A stretch of 64,000 bases of DNA from Brucella intermedia LMG 3301 (GCF_000182645.1 NZ_ACQA01000001.1:2050001-2114000), one strand, 5' to 3'. Positions 52,242-61,822 are shown, numbered from the stretch's first letter. The notes: generated from the letters alone by a model not told the origin. Made by a program: numbers and translations.

Positions 52242-52844
52242 ATGAAAAAGCTCCTGCTCGCCGCAGCTATCGCGCTTACCGCTGCCACCGCCGCATCTGC
52301 TTCCGAATATGTCTCCTTCCTCGACTATCCGCAGAAGGAACAGGACGGGAAGGAGTTCTTCACGGCTATCGAAATCCCGCAGGGCAGCTTCACCAAATAC
52401 GAAATCGACGACAAGACCGGCCATATCGTCGTCGACCGCTATCAGTCCATGCCTGTGGTTTATCCGGCCAATTACGGCTCGATCACCAGCACCCTTGCCG
52501 GTGATGGCGACCCGCTCGACGCCCTGATCTACACGCGTGAGCCGATTGTTCCGGGCGCAATCATCAAGGTTCGTCCCATCGGCGTTTTGAAGATGATCGA
52601 CGGCGGCGACCAGGACGACAAGATCGTTGCCGTGCCGACCACGGACATCGATCCGACCTATGACAACATCAAGGAAATCACCGATCTGCCTAAGATCGAA
52701 CAGCAGCGTCTCGAAGCCTTCTTCCGCGTCTACAAGCAGCTGCCGGAAGGCCGCAAGGTCGTGGAACTCGCAGGCTTCGACAGCGCGGAAGCCGCGCAGA
52801 ACGAAGTCGCCAAGGCAATCAAGGCCTTTGCCGAAAAGAAGTAA
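52242..52844 (+). CDS. Inorganic pyrophosphatase with Sec signal peptide
   Basis: A 200-residue class A pyrophosphatase: FFTAIEIPQGSFTKYEIDDK, VVYPANYGSITSTLAGDGDP with the DGDPxD metal motif, RPIGVLKMIDGGDQDDKIVA, YDNIKEITDLP and FFRVYKQLPEGR. Residues 1-20 form a clear signal peptide (KKLLLAAAIALTAATAASA, cut before SEY), so the enzyme is predicted to act in the periplasm, unlike the usual cytosolic Ppa. A cytosolic ppa is not in the window. SD site is weak. Confidence 0.9.
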   Translation: MKKLLLAAAIALTAATAASASEYVSFLDYPQKEQDGKEFFTAIEIPQGSFTKYEIDDKTGHIVVDRYQSMPVVYPANYGSITSTLAGDGDPLDALIYTREPIVPGAIIKVRPIGVLKMIDGGDQDDKIVAVPTTDIDPTYDNIKEITDLPKIEQQRLEAFFRVYKQLPEGRKVVELAGFDSAEAAQNEVAKAIKAFAEKK

Positions 52845-52862
52845 TCCTGTTCGTCAGCAAAC

Positions 52863-52890
52863 AAAAAGGCCGCTCGAAGCGGCCTTTTTT
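52863..52890. terminator. Bidirectional terminator after the pyrophosphatase
   Basis: A-rich tract, stem aaaggccgct / agcggccttt and T-run of six, between two convergent genes. Confidence 0.88.
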
Positions 52891-52905
52891 CGTTTTGCGG
52901 GAAGA

Positions 52906-54333
52906 TTAATTCGCACCCAGCACGTCGTTGAACGCCTTCTCGCCCGGCACGCCTTTTTCAAGGCTGATAAGGGCGCGGCGGCCATTGCGGTAGGAGATCG
53001 GAATATCGATCCATTGCAGGCGGCGCATCAGCGATAGATTGGTATCCTGCGCGGTGCGGGCGTCGTTCAGCCATACGATGAAGAAATTATCGCCGATCTT
53101 CGACGGCACGGCGATCAGCGGATTGCCCGCCGCCTGTTCCGTGTCTTTGAAGGTGACGCGCTGTACATTATCCACCACGCCTCCAGAGAAGCCCTCGGGC
53201 ACCGTGAATACCATTTCGATCAGATGGCTTGCTGGAATCGACTGGTCCGTATTCTTGCGAATGGTCATCTTCAGCTCGACCTTGCTGGTCGGCATCGTGA
53301 CGGTTGCGCGCACGGCGGGCTGCGCAGGCTGGCCGTCTTCCGGGCTTTCCTCGATCACCGACCAGACCACATTGCCGCGCTCGACCGAATCCGACCCCGC
53401 ACCGCCGCGCTCTTCATAAAGAAGCGCCTGCTGGCCGACGGCGACGGTCTGGTTCTGTCCGGGCTGCGCGCCCGCTGGCGAGTTCGTCTCGGCAGGTGCA
53501 GGGGTGGAAGCGGCGGTGGAGGTGCCCTCCCCGATCCCGTTCGCGCCACCGGCAGGCCCGCTATCGGTTTCGCTGCCGTCCGGCATCAACCGCTGCGTCA
53601 GCTTCTGCTCGCCCGCAGGCTGTTGCGGTTGTTCCGGCGTCTGTTCGCCGCCCGTCGTCGCCGCATTGCTGTCGGCTGGCGGCGTCGTGTCTTGAGGCTG
53701 CGTCTGGCTGTCGGAACCGGTCGCAGGCGCGTCGCTGCGGCCAAGGCTCGACGCGAGTTCCTGAATCTTGTCCTTGTTGTTCCAGACAACGTAGCCAGCG
53801 GTTCCGAGAGCCAGAACTGCGATCAACGCGACAACCGGCCCCTTATAGGAGCGCTTCTCCTTCTTGGACGTGCGCTCGATATATTCGCTGCGGCGGGCCT
53901 GCGCCTTTTCCTTGGCGCGGTCCAGCTTCCAGTCGTCGTTGCGCTCGGCCACGAAAGCCGGTTCGTCGTCATCCTCGCCGGAAACGCGGCCGCGGCGCTC
54001 ATCGTGCGGGGCGGCGGAAAATGCAGGCTCGTCGTCATGGGACGGCGCACGATCCACAGCAGCGCGATTCGCCTCCTGCAGAAAATCATCCAGCGCATCC
54101 TCGACCGGCGGCTCCGGCGGGGTGGCGGGCGGCGCATAAAAGGCTTCAACCTCGGCAATGGCGTCTTCGAGAATATTACGCTGGCGGACAGCCACGGCCT
54201 GCGAGGCGTTTGCCGTGACAAGCTTCTGCTCGATCGTCGCACGCGCTTTCGCATAAACGCGCTGGCGCAATTCAGGAGACTTATCCGCCTGCGCATCGAT
54301 CGTCTTTTTCAGTACCGCTACAAAATCCGCCAT
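52906..54333 (-). CDS. Conserved membrane-anchored protein of unknown function (475 aa)
   Basis: An N-terminal helical part (MADFVAVLKKTIDAQADKSP, residues 1-65), an acidic linker, a basic stretch, one helix (GPVVALIAVLALGTAGYVVW, ~170-190), a Pro/Gln/Ala-rich low-complexity spacer (~205-300), then a C-terminal globular domain (~300-475) with VRATVTMPTSKVELKMTIRK and EMVFTVPEGFSGG. The last domain is probably periplasmic. Function unknown; the layout recalls cell-envelope scaffolds. Confidence 0.72.
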   Translation of the reverse strand: MADFVAVLKKTIDAQADKSPELRQRVYAKARATIEQKLVTANASQAVAVRQRNILEDAIAEVEAFYAPPATPPEPPVEDALDDFLQEANRAAVDRAPSHDDEPAFSAAPHDERRGRVSGEDDDEPAFVAERNDDWKLDRAKEKAQARRSEYIERTSKKEKRSYKGPVVALIAVLALGTAGYVVWNNKDKIQELASSLGRSDAPATGSDSQTQPQDTTPPADSNAATTGGEQTPEQPQQPAGEQKLTQRLMPDGSETDSGPAGGANGIGEGTSTAASTPAPAETNSPAGAQPGQNQTVAVGQQALLYEERGGAGSDSVERGNVVWSVIEESPEDGQPAQPAVRATVTMPTSKVELKMTIRKNTDQSIPASHLIEMVFTVPEGFSGGVVDNVQRVTFKDTEQAAGNPLIAVPSKIGDNFFIVWLNDARTAQDTNLSLMRRLQWIDIPISYRNGRRALISLEKGVPGEKAFNDVLGAN

Positions 54334-54601
54334 TCCGTCTTACCCGGTTTCCGCCCGTCCAGATGAACAATAAGCACAGGATGCAATAAATGTCCCAATA
54401 ATCACAATAATCAAGGGAAAGCAAAGTCTCCGGCTACGATTTAGCGAAGACTTTCAAAACGATGCGGTGAAATAGTGGCAAAATTCACCCTGTTGCGAAG
54501 CTTTATGCAGCCGATTGCGTTCTTTGTACAACGGCCGAAACGAAATCGGAGCAGCTTCCGAAAAAGCCGCTCCGAAGATATCGCTCATTGACTGCAAACA
54601 A

Positions 54602-55891
54602 TCAGTCGTGGAACGGATCGGTGACGAGGATGGTATCCTCGCGTTCCGGGCTGGTGGAAAGCATGGCCACCGGCGCGCCGATCAGTTCTTCGATGTGGCG
54701 GACATATTTGACCGCCTGCGCCGGAAGATCGTTCCACGAACGCGCACCTGCGGTCGTTTCCGACCAGCCCGGCAGCGTTTCATAGATCGGCTTGACGCGA
54801 GCCTGCGCGCCCATGGAGGACGGCAGATAGTCGATGCGCTTGCCATCGAGTTCATAGGCGACGCAGATCTTGATTTCATCCAGGCCGTCGAGAACATCGA
54901 GCTTGGTCAGCGCGATGCCGGTAATGCCGGAGGTGCGGACCGTCTGGCGCACGATCACGGCGTCGAACCAGCCACAGCGGCGCTTGCGGCCTGTCACCAC
55001 GCCGAATTCATGGCCCTTGGTGCCGAGGAATTCGCCGATCTCGTCATTGAGTTCGGTCGGGAACGGGCCTTCGCCGACGCGGGTCGTATAGGCCTTGGTG
55101 ATGCCGAGCACATAGCCGATGGCCGTCGGACCGAGGCCCGAACCGGCGGCAGCCTGACCGGCAACCGTGTTGGAGGACGTCACGAAAGGATAGGTGCCGT
55201 GGTCATTGTCGAGCAGCGCGCCCTGCGCGCCTTCGAACAGGATGCGGTCGCCCGCCTTGCGGCGTTCGTCGAGAACGCGCCAGACCTGATCGATATAGGG
55301 CAGGATCTGGTCGGCAACCGAGGTCAGCTCGGTCAGAATGGTTTCGACCGCGATTTCCTCAAGGCCCATGCCGCGACGCAGCAGATTGTGGTGGGCGAGC
55401 AGACGTTCGACCTTCGGCTCAAGCGTTTCCGGCTCGGCCAGATCGATGACGCGGATGGCGCGACGGCCAACCTTGTCTTCATAAGCCGGGCCAATGCCGC
55501 GCTTGGTCGTGCCAATCTTGAGGCCCGAATTGGAGCCTTCGCGCATGGCATCGAGATCGCGGTGGATGGAGAGGATGAGCGGGGCATTTTCGGCAATGCG
55601 CAGCACGTCCGGATTGATGTCGATGCCCTGCGCTCGCAGTTTCTCGACTTCGGAAACGAAATGATGCGGATCGACAACGACGCCGTTGCCGATGACGCTC
55701 AGCTTGCCGCGTACAAGGCCGGATGGCAGCAGCGAAAGCTTGTAGCTGACGCCGTCGATGACCAGCGTATGACCTGCATTATGACCACCCTGGTAGCGCA
55801 CGATGACATCGGCGCGTTCGGACAGCCAGTCAACGATCTTACCCTTGCCCTCGTCGCCCCATTGCGACCCGACGACAACCACATTTGCCAT
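54602..55891 (-). CDS. purA: Adenylosuccinate synthetase
   Basis: A 429-residue enzyme making adenylosuccinate from IMP, GTP and Asp. GTP loop [23 protein letters not shown]/His motif [12 protein letters not shown], then [32 protein letters not shown] and [12 protein letters not shown] are all present. Length matches the family. It is a solo gene here. Confidence 0.97.
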   Translation of the reverse strand: MANVVVVGSQWGDEGKGKIVDWLSERADVIVRYQGGHNAGHTLVIDGVSYKLSLLPSGLVRGKLSVIGNGVVVDPHHFVSEVEKLRAQGIDINPDVLRIAENAPLILSIHRDLDAMREGSNSGLKIGTTKRGIGPAYEDKVGRRAIRVIDLAEPETLEPKVERLLAHHNLLRRGMGLEEIAVETILTELTSVADQILPYIDQVWRVLDERRKAGDRILFEGAQGALLDNDHGTYPFVTSSNTVAGQAAAGSGLGPTAIGYVLGITKAYTTRVGEGPFPTELNDEIGEFLGTKGHEFGVVTGRKRRCGWFDAVIVRQTVRTSGITGIALTKLDVLDGLDEIKICVAYELDGKRIDYLPSSMGAQARVKPIYETLPGWSETTAGARSWNDLPAQAVKYVRHIEELIGAPVAMLSTSPEREDTILVTDPFHD

Positions 55892-56209
55892 TGAAGAAAC
55901 TCCTTGGCTTCTATTTGAAAATCCAAGGATCGAAGCGGCCCGGTCATCGCCAGCTGAGGCTACAGGGTGCTGATCCCTCGTCTCTATACAGATTGAAACG
56001 GGATTGCGCGACTCTTTCGTGCAAGAAATTCCCGATTTTTGAACGCCACCAGAAGCGATGGGCGCTTGGGTCGCTTGAGATTCCGTTTATGGCGTGGCGA
56101 AAATGGTGCGATTTGAGAACCGGCGCGCAGCGTACTTAAAAAAGTACGTGAGCACCGGAAGCGAAAAATCACGCCATTTGCAGACCGCCAGAATCGGAAT
56201 ATCTGCGAC
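55892..56209. other. purA leader and palindromic repeat
   Basis: The 318 nt hold the purA promoter side and, at ~56085-56180, a palindromic element built around cgtacttaaaaaagtacg with outer arms containing tggcgtg and cacgcca. An 84-codon minus-strand frame crosses it and has no family features. Confidence 0.45.
56085..56180. repeat. Palindromic repeat upstream of purA
   Basis: Inner stem gcgtactt / aagtacgt around aaaa, flanked by ccgg-cgcgca and gagcaccgg arms and outer tggcgtg / cacgcca. Similar palindromes are common between genes in this group, by memory. Confidence 0.6.
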
Positions 56210-56719
56210 CTAGCCGGCGCGGACCATATAAAGGGCATCCTCCGAATAGCTTTTCAGCTTTTCCTCGAGCGCCGGGAGATCGCGCACCACAAAGCCCTTC
56301 TTTTCCCAGAAGCCCTGCGAGCCGTTGACGGCGACGAGCGACATGGTGACGAAACCATCACGCTCGGCCTGCAACGCCATCAGCTCGACGACGCGGGTGG
56401 CGCCGCCGCCGGAGCGGGCTTCGGGCAGAAGTGCAATATCGTGGATGTAATAGGTATTGGTGTCTTCCGGCAGCGCGCCCAGAACGGCGTTGAGGGCCGG
56501 AACCGTATCGAGCTTCCACGGGTGACTGACGCCGTAACCCAGAATCTCGTTCTCGCGGGCCAGCACGAAGCAGCCTGCCGGATAGAGTTTGAAGCGGTCC
56601 CGGAAGACCGCCTCATCTTCGAAGAAATCGAGATGGACAACATTGGCGACGGCGGTCACGCTCGCAATATCATGCTCGTGCATGCGCCGCCATTCCGGCT
56701 GTACCATCTCTTCAACCAT
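56210..56719 (-). CDS. GNAT N-acetyltransferase downstream of serA
   Basis: A 169-residue acetyltransferase: VANVVHLDFFEDEAVFRDRF, YYIHDIALLPEARSGGGATR (acetyl-CoA loop) and GFWEKKGFVVRD. I use ATG 56719, which has GGAGAA upstream and starts 4 nt after the serA stop codon; a TTG at 56749 would overlap serA. The tight spacing makes it part of the serC-serA transcription unit. Substrate unknown. Confidence 0.82.
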   Translation of the reverse strand: MVEEMVQPEWRRMHEHDIASVTAVANVVHLDFFEDEAVFRDRFKLYPAGCFVLARENEILGYGVSHPWKLDTVPALNAVLGALPEDTNTYYIHDIALLPEARSGGGATRVVELMALQAERDGFVTMSLVAVNGSQGFWEKKGFVVRDLPALEEKLKSYSEDALYMVRAG

Positions 56720-56723
56720 TTTC

Positions 56724-58325
56724 TCAAACTTCTCCGACGTTGAACTCAAGCGGTGTTGCCGCCTTGATTGCCTCTTGAGCCGTCAGTTCGTCAAGTGCTG
56801 CCTGTGGAATCTGTTCATCCACATAGAGCATGGCAATCGCGTCGCCACCCGGATGATCGCGCCCAAGCGAGAAGTTTGCGATGTTGACATTGTGCTTGCC
56901 GCAGATCGTGCCAAGCAGGCCGATCATGCCCGGAACGTCCTTGTTGGTGACGTAAAGCATGTGCGGACCGACCTCGGCGTCGAGATTGATTCCCTTGATC
57001 TGGATGAAACGCGGCTTGCCGTCCGAGAAGCAGGTGCCCGCGATCGAACGCTCGCGCAGGGTGGTCTTCACCGTCAGCTTGATATAGCCGTCGAAGATGC
57101 CCGACTTGTCGCGCTTGACCTCCGAAACGATGATGCCGCGTTCCTTCACCATGATCGGCGCGGAAACCATGTTGACGTCGGCAACCTGCGGACGGATGAG
57201 ACCTGCGAGGGCCGCGCTCAGGAGCGCGCGCGTGTTCATCGTGGCGGTGGAACCGTCGAACAGCACTTCCACTTCCTGGATCGGCTCGTCCGTCACCTGA
57301 CCGACGAAGGCGCCAAGCACATCGGCAAGCTTTACGAACGGCTTGAGGCGCGGTGCTTCTTCCGCGGTGATCGATGGCATGTTGATGGCGTTGGAAACGG
57401 CACCCTTCACGAGATAGTCCGACATCTGTTCGGCCACCTGAAGCGCGACATTTTCCTGCGCTTCCGCCGTCGACGCGCCAAGATGCGGCGTGCAGACGAC
57501 ATTCGGCAGCGAGAACAGCTCGTTCTCCGTAGCCGGTTCCGTTTCGTAGACGTCGATACCGGCGCCTGCGACATGGCCGGATTTCAGTGCTGCCACCAAG
57601 TCCTTTTCCACGATCAGCCCGCCGCGCGCGCAATTGACGATGCGCACGCCCGGCTTGGTCTTGGCGAGGTTTTCCGCGTTGATGATATTTCGGGTCTTGT
57701 CGGTCAGCGGCGTGTGCAGCGTGATGAAATCGGCGCGGGCGAGCAGTTCGTCCAGCTCGACCTTTTCAACTCCCAGTTCCTGCGCACGGGCTTCGGACAG
57801 GAACGGATCGAAAGCCACCACATGCATTTTCAGGCCGATGGCGCGGGTCGCGACAATCGAACCGATATTGCCGCAGCCGACGACGCCGAGCGTCTTGCCG
57901 GTGATTTCGACCCCCATGAAGCGGTTCTTTTCCCACCTGCCGGCGCGGGTAGATGTGTCTGCCTCCGGCAATTGCCGGGCGACAGCGAACATCAGCGCGA
58001 TGGCGTGTTCGGCAGTGGTGATCGAATTGCCGAAAGGCGTGTTCATGACGATGATACCGCGGCGCGAAGCCGCCGGAATATCGACATTGTCGACGCCGAT
58101 ACCGGCGCGACCGACGACCTTGAGCTTTTTGGCGGCGGCAATCAGCTTTTCCGTGACCTTGGTGGCCGAGCGGATCGCCAGACCGTCATAATCGCCGATG
58201 ACTTCGAGAAGCTTTTCCTTGTCCTTGCCGAGATCGGGCAGATAGTCGACTTCCACGCCGCGATCCTTGAAAATCTGGACGGCAGTGGGCGAAAGCTTAT
58301 CGGATACGAGAACGCGAGGTGCCAT
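56724..58325 (-). CDS. serA: D-3-phosphoglycerate dehydrogenase, long form
   Basis: A 533-residue type I PGDH: substrate domain, Rossmann domain (TLGVVGCGNIGSIVATRA; VNCARGGLIVEK; active-site His in PHLGASTAEAQ), ASB intervening domain (~residues 320-450) and C-terminal ACT domain (DVPGMIGLLGTICGKHNVNI). It begins serine biosynthesis from 3-phosphoglycerate. ATG 58325 follows AAGGAGG. It is downstream of serC with a structured 139-nt spacer. Confidence 0.96.
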   Translation of the reverse strand: MAPRVLVSDKLSPTAVQIFKDRGVEVDYLPDLGKDKEKLLEVIGDYDGLAIRSATKVTEKLIAAAKKLKVVGRAGIGVDNVDIPAASRRGIIVMNTPFGNSITTAEHAIALMFAVARQLPEADTSTRAGRWEKNRFMGVEITGKTLGVVGCGNIGSIVATRAIGLKMHVVAFDPFLSEARAQELGVEKVELDELLARADFITLHTPLTDKTRNIINAENLAKTKPGVRIVNCARGGLIVEKDLVAALKSGHVAGAGIDVYETEPATENELFSLPNVVCTPHLGASTAEAQENVALQVAEQMSDYLVKGAVSNAINMPSITAEEAPRLKPFVKLADVLGAFVGQVTDEPIQEVEVLFDGSTATMNTRALLSAALAGLIRPQVADVNMVSAPIMVKERGIIVSEVKRDKSGIFDGYIKLTVKTTLRERSIAGTCFSDGKPRFIQIKGINLDAEVGPHMLYVTNKDVPGMIGLLGTICGKHNVNIANFSLGRDHPGGDAIAMLYVDEQIPQAALDELTAQEAIKAATPLEFNVGEV

Positions 58326-58355
58326 TGAGGCCTCCTTCAAACATTTTCAAACCAT

Positions 58356-58447
58356 GCATTTCCTGTGATGACGCAGACCGTTCTGCTTCAGGAAATGCGC
58401 TGTAATGGGGGAATGCGGACCGTGGCCGCCCCAACGCGGACCACGGT
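58356..58447 (-). promoter_or_regulatory. Two hairpins in the serC-serA spacer
   Basis: First a 10-bp stem (gcatttcctg 58356-58365 with caggaaatgc 58389-58398) enclosing a 5-bp stem (gcaga/tctgc), then a second hairpin (accgtgg 58419-58425 with ccacggt 58441-58447, extended by ccgc/gcgg). There is no T-run, so partial attenuation or mRNA processing is more likely than full termination. Confidence 0.55.
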
Positions 58448-58464
58448 GTCATGCATGGATCTGC

Positions 58465-59640
58465 TCAAGCCGCAGCTTTAAGCGCAGCCTTCTGCGTTGC
58501 AAAAGCCCAATCCAGCCAATGCGTCAGCGCTTCCAGATCGGAAGCTTCCACCGTCGCACCGGCCCAGATGCGCAGGCCCGAAGGCGCGTCGCGATAAGCG
58601 CCGATGTCATAGGCGACGCCTTCCTTGTCGAGCGCAGTGACGATGCCCTTGGCGAAAGCAGCCTGCTCGTCGGCAGACAAGGCGGTTACTTCCGGATCGA
58701 CGATCGTCAGGCAAACGGAGGTGTTGGAGCGCGTTTCCGGCTTCACGGCCAGATTGGCGATCCACGGCGTCCTCTCGACGAAATCGTTCAGGACGGCGAA
58801 ATTGGCGTCGGCCCGCGCAACCAGCGCATCGAGGCCGCCGAGCGACTTCGCCCATTTCAGCGCATCGAGATAGTCTTCCACGCAGAGCATGGACGGCGTG
58901 TTGATGGTTTCGCCGACGAAAATGCCTTCGATCAGCTTGCCGCCCTTGGTCATGCGGAAAATCTTCGGCATCGGCCATGCGGGCTTGTAGCTTTCCAGAC
59001 GTTCCACCGCACGCGGGGAAAGGATCAGGATGCCGTGTGCGCCCTCGCCGCCCAGCACCTTCTGCCAAGAGAAGGTGACGACATCGAGCTTGGGGAAATC
59101 GAGACGCTGCGCGAAAGCGGCAGAGGTCGCGTCGCAGAAGGTCAGGCCCTTGCGGTCTGCCGGAATGAAATCGGCGTTCGGGACGCGCGCGCCCGACGTG
59201 GTGCCGTTCCAGGTGAAGACCACATCGCGGTCGAAATCGACTTTGGAAAAATCGACAATCTCACCGTAGGGCGCTTCGAAGGTGCGAACGTCTTCGAGCT
59301 TGAGCTGCTTCACCACATCCGTGACCCAGCCTGCGCCGAAGCTTTCCCAGGCGACCATATCGACGCCGCGCGCGCCCAGCATGGACCACAGCGCCATTTC
59401 GACAGCGCCGGTGTCGGAAGCGGGCACGATGCCGATACGGTAATCGGCAGGCACCTGCAGCACTTCGCGGGTAAGGTCGATGGCCTCTTTGAGCTTGGTC
59501 TTGCCGATTTTCGCGCGGTGCGAACGGCCAAGTGCCGCATCGACCAGCGCATTCAGCGACCAGCCGGGACGTTTTGCACAGGGACCGGATGAAAAATTAG
59601 GATTAGCCGGGCGAACTGCCGGCTTCGCAATCGTCGTCAT
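58465..59640 (-). CDS. serC: Phosphoserine aminotransferase
   Basis: A 391-residue fold-type I PLP enzyme converting 3-phosphohydroxypyruvate to phosphoserine. [20 protein letters not shown] is the family N-terminus, [14 protein letters not shown] and [10 protein letters not shown] lie in the cofactor domain, and the PLP Lys is in [16 protein letters not shown]. It is upstream of serA on the same strand, and its leader has the probable serC-motif RNA. Confidence 0.95.
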   Translation of the reverse strand: MTTIAKPAVRPANPNFSSGPCAKRPGWSLNALVDAALGRSHRAKIGKTKLKEAIDLTREVLQVPADYRIGIVPASDTGAVEMALWSMLGARGVDMVAWESFGAGWVTDVVKQLKLEDVRTFEAPYGEIVDFSKVDFDRDVVFTWNGTTSGARVPNADFIPADRKGLTFCDATSAAFAQRLDFPKLDVVTFSWQKVLGGEGAHGILILSPRAVERLESYKPAWPMPKIFRMTKGGKLIEGIFVGETINTPSMLCVEDYLDALKWAKSLGGLDALVARADANFAVLNDFVERTPWIANLAVKPETRSNTSVCLTIVDPEVTALSADEQAAFAKGIVTALDKEGVAYDIGAYRDAPSGLRIWAGATVEASDLEALTHWLDWAFATQKAALKAAA

Positions 59641-59643
59641 GTT

Positions 59644-59712
59644 GTTTCTATCCTCTCAGATAGCACGCGTCTCGTTGGGGAGACGTGGCCCACTTACCGG
59701 GATAGCCGAAAG
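59644..59712 (-). ncRNA. Probable serC-motif leader RNA
   Basis: Directly upstream of serC. On the minus strand, a hairpin of cacgtctc-cccaac-gagacgcgtg is followed by a second short stem before the AGAGGA ribosome site (ctatctgagaggatag). Position upstream of serC in an alphaproteobacterium and the GTCTC...GAGAC hairpin fit the serC motif described as a cis-regulatory RNA. The ligand is unknown. Confidence 0.55.
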
Positions 59713-59750
59713 CGCGTTTTTCCTCAATACGGCTTTCGTGGAATATTTTC

Positions 59751-59780
59751 ATCAAACCCGCCCGAATTGCTTCGGGCGGG
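59751..59780 (-). terminator. Terminator after the BASS symporter gene
   Basis: A perfect 10-bp stem (cccgcccgaa / ttcgggcggg) with a 4-nt loop; on the minus strand it is followed by tttgat. Confidence 0.85.
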
Positions 59781-59790
59781 TAGAATTTCC

Positions 59791-60747
59791 TTATCGCGTG
59801 ACCGTTTGCGTCTCCGTCGGCTCGTCTTCCATGCGCGCATAGTAGCTTGCAATCAGCGCGCCGGAGATATTGTGCCAGACACTGAAGACAGCGCTCGGCA
59901 CTGCCGCCAGCGGCGAGAAATGCGCATTGGCGAGCGCGGCGCCAAGCCCGCTGTTCTGCATGCCGACCTCGATGCTGATCGCCTTGCGCTTGGCAAGCGA
60001 CAGCCCTGCGAAACGCGCCGCGAAATAGCCAAGCAGCAGACCGAAGCCGTTGTGCAGGAACACGACCGCGAAGATCAGCAGGCCGGATTGCGCGATGGCG
60101 GCTTTGTTGACCGCGACCACGGCGGCCACGATGAGCACGATACCGATGACCGACACCAGCGGCAGCATGGGGATGGCCGCCTTGACCAGGCCGGGAACCA
60201 GTTTCTGCAACACGAAGCCGAGCGCCAGCGGCACGAGGATCACCTTCACGATGCTGATGAACATGCTCATCGCATCGACCGGCAGATACTGGCTGGCGAA
60301 GAACCAGACCAGAAATGGCGTCACGAGCGGCGCAAGCAGCGTGGTGACGCTGGTGCAGGCAACGCTCAGCGCCACGTCACCCTTGGACAGATAGGTCATG
60401 ACGTTGCTGGCCGTGCCGCCGGGGCAGCAGCCGACCAGAATAACGCCCGCAGCCACTTCCGGCGACATGGGGATGATGCGCGTCAGAAGCACGGCCAGAA
60501 GCGGCATGATGATGAACTGCGCCAGCACACCGATGGCGACGTCAAAAGGCCGTCTGGCGACCTCGGCAAAATCCTTGCCGGAAATCGTCAGGCCCATGCC
60601 GAACATGATGATGCCCAGCAGAACCACGATCCACGGCGCAAATACGCTGAATGTCGACGGCAGGACGAAGCCGAGAACAGCGAAAATAATGACCCAGACG
60701 GCGAAAGTCCGGCCTACGAAATCTGAAAATGCTGCGATTGCTTTCAT
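59791..60747 (-). CDS. Bile acid:sodium symporter (BASS) family transporter
   Basis: A 318-residue, ~10-helix transporter of the BASS/SBF fold: VVLLGIIMFGMGLTISGKDF at helix 2, GVILVGCCPGGTASNVMTYL (the crossover region with conserved CPGG-TAS) and VGMQNSGLGAALANAHF near the C-terminus. Bacterial members move pantoate, pyruvate or other organic anions with Na+. ATG 60747 follows GGGGGGAGGG; the longer frame lacks this. Solo gene. Confidence 0.9.
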   Translation of the reverse strand: MKAIAAFSDFVGRTFAVWVIIFAVLGFVLPSTFSVFAPWIVVLLGIIMFGMGLTISGKDFAEVARRPFDVAIGVLAQFIIMPLLAVLLTRIIPMSPEVAAGVILVGCCPGGTASNVMTYLSKGDVALSVACTSVTTLLAPLVTPFLVWFFASQYLPVDAMSMFISIVKVILVPLALGFVLQKLVPGLVKAAIPMLPLVSVIGIVLIVAAVVAVNKAAIAQSGLLIFAVVFLHNGFGLLLGYFAARFAGLSLAKRKAISIEVGMQNSGLGAALANAHFSPLAAVPSAVFSVWHNISGALIASYYARMEDEPTETQTVTR

Positions 60748-60850
60748 AACCCTCCCCCCTTTCAGGAAATGCGTTCGACGCATTCGTTCACCTGTAAGGA
60801 TTTGGGCCGTATATGAAAACCAAAAATTCGCCAAACCTGAAACAATGAAC

Positions 60851-60879
60851 TGCAAGGCGGGCCCAAAGGGCCCGCTGCA
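60851..60879 (-). terminator. Hairpin between outer-membrane protein and BASS gene
   Basis: Stem gcgggccc / gggcccgc around aaa, extended by tgca arms. Weak T content on either side, so terminator function is only probable. Confidence 0.5.
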
Positions 60880-60960
60880 ATTATAGCAGGGCGTTAAATT
60901 GCTAACGCAAAATGCTCAATGGCCGCACGGGCCTGACCAAGTCTCGATGAGACCTGGGTA

Positions 60961-61650
60961 TTACCAGGTCGTGAAGCGCACACCGGCGCGCAGTTGGTGG
61001 GACTGAATGTCCTTGTCGCTCAGGGTGATGCCTGCCGCGCTTGCAATATCCGCCCCCTCGATAACCCCATAGCGATAGCCGACATCGAGCTTGATATTGG
61101 AGGCCACATCGATGCCCACGCCAGCCATCAGCGCCCAGGCGAGCCGATAATCATCATCCGCCTTGTATGCGCCATAGACCGTATCGATGGAATAACGCAC
61201 ATTGGCAAAGCCGAGACCGGCGCCCAGATAAGGCGTGAAACCGTAGTAATTGCCGAGATCGACATAGGCATTGGCCATCATATCCCAGCTGCGAACATCG
61301 ACGTCCAGATCATCGAAGCTCTGCTTGGAATAACCGAACGTCACGTCGCCGCGCAGATTATCCGTGAACTGATAGCCGACGCCCACGGACGGCACGACAT
61401 TCTTGTCCAGATCGTAGCCTTGCGACGCGCTCCAGAAAGCTGTCTCCGTCTGGACCTTGACCTTGGAGGAGATGTTGTAGCCGATATCGCCGCGCAGATA
61501 CCAGCCGGACCCAACCTCGACTGGCTGCTGCGCCGGAGCGCCCGGCTCATAGCTGATCATATCGAGATCGGCGGCAAAGGACTGCGATACGATGCATAAT
61601 CCGGCCAGCAGCGCAGCCGGCGAACAGAAGGCACGCCATTGCATGGACAT
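60961..61650 (-). CDS. Outer-membrane beta-barrel protein, Omp25/Omp31 family (short)
   Basis: A 229-residue protein with a Sec signal peptide (WRAFCSPAALLAGLCIVSQSFAA) and an eight-stranded barrel ending in the typical C-terminal aromatic (QLRAGVRFTTW). WYLRGDIGYN near the start, SWDMMANAYVDLGNYYGFTP and KLDVGYRYG match the Omp25/31 family. An in-frame Met at residue 3 is equally plausible as start. It is a paralogue of the next gene, 196 nt away. Confidence 0.88.
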   Translation of the reverse strand: MSMQWRAFCSPAALLAGLCIVSQSFAADLDMISYEPGAPAQQPVEVGSGWYLRGDIGYNISSKVKVQTETAFWSASQGYDLDKNVVPSVGVGYQFTDNLRGDVTFGYSKQSFDDLDVDVRSWDMMANAYVDLGNYYGFTPYLGAGLGFANVRYSIDTVYGAYKADDDYRLAWALMAGVGIDVASNIKLDVGYRYGVIEGADIASAAGITLSDKDIQSHQLRAGVRFTTW

Positions 61651-61794
61651 GATGAAATCCCCGCTTATGAATGTATCATCATGTATGAACGGACATGGTT
61701 AAGATCGCATGAATATAGGGATCTGTTTACCGTGTTTCTAAAGCATCTGCCGCAAGGGCGCGCGTCTGTCCAGAACCTGTTGAAACGCGCTCTA

Positions 61795-61822
61795 AACGAA
61801 AAGGGCCCGGATAACCGGGCCC
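61795..61822 (-). terminator. Terminator after the longer Omp25/31-family gene
   Basis: Stem gggcccgg / ccgggccc; on the minus strand followed by ttttcgttt, 25 nt past the stop codon. Confidence 0.85.

Noticed and set aside
54515..55894. 459-codon plus-strand frame opposite purA
   Set aside because: Antisense of purA; low-complexity translation and no ribosome site.
55984..56238. 84-codon minus-strand frame upstream of purA
   Set aside because: It crosses a palindromic repeat and overlaps the end of the GNAT gene; composition is that of the repeat.
56589..58328. 579-codon plus-strand frame opposite serA
   Set aside because: Antisense of serA, which is supported by clear domain motifs.
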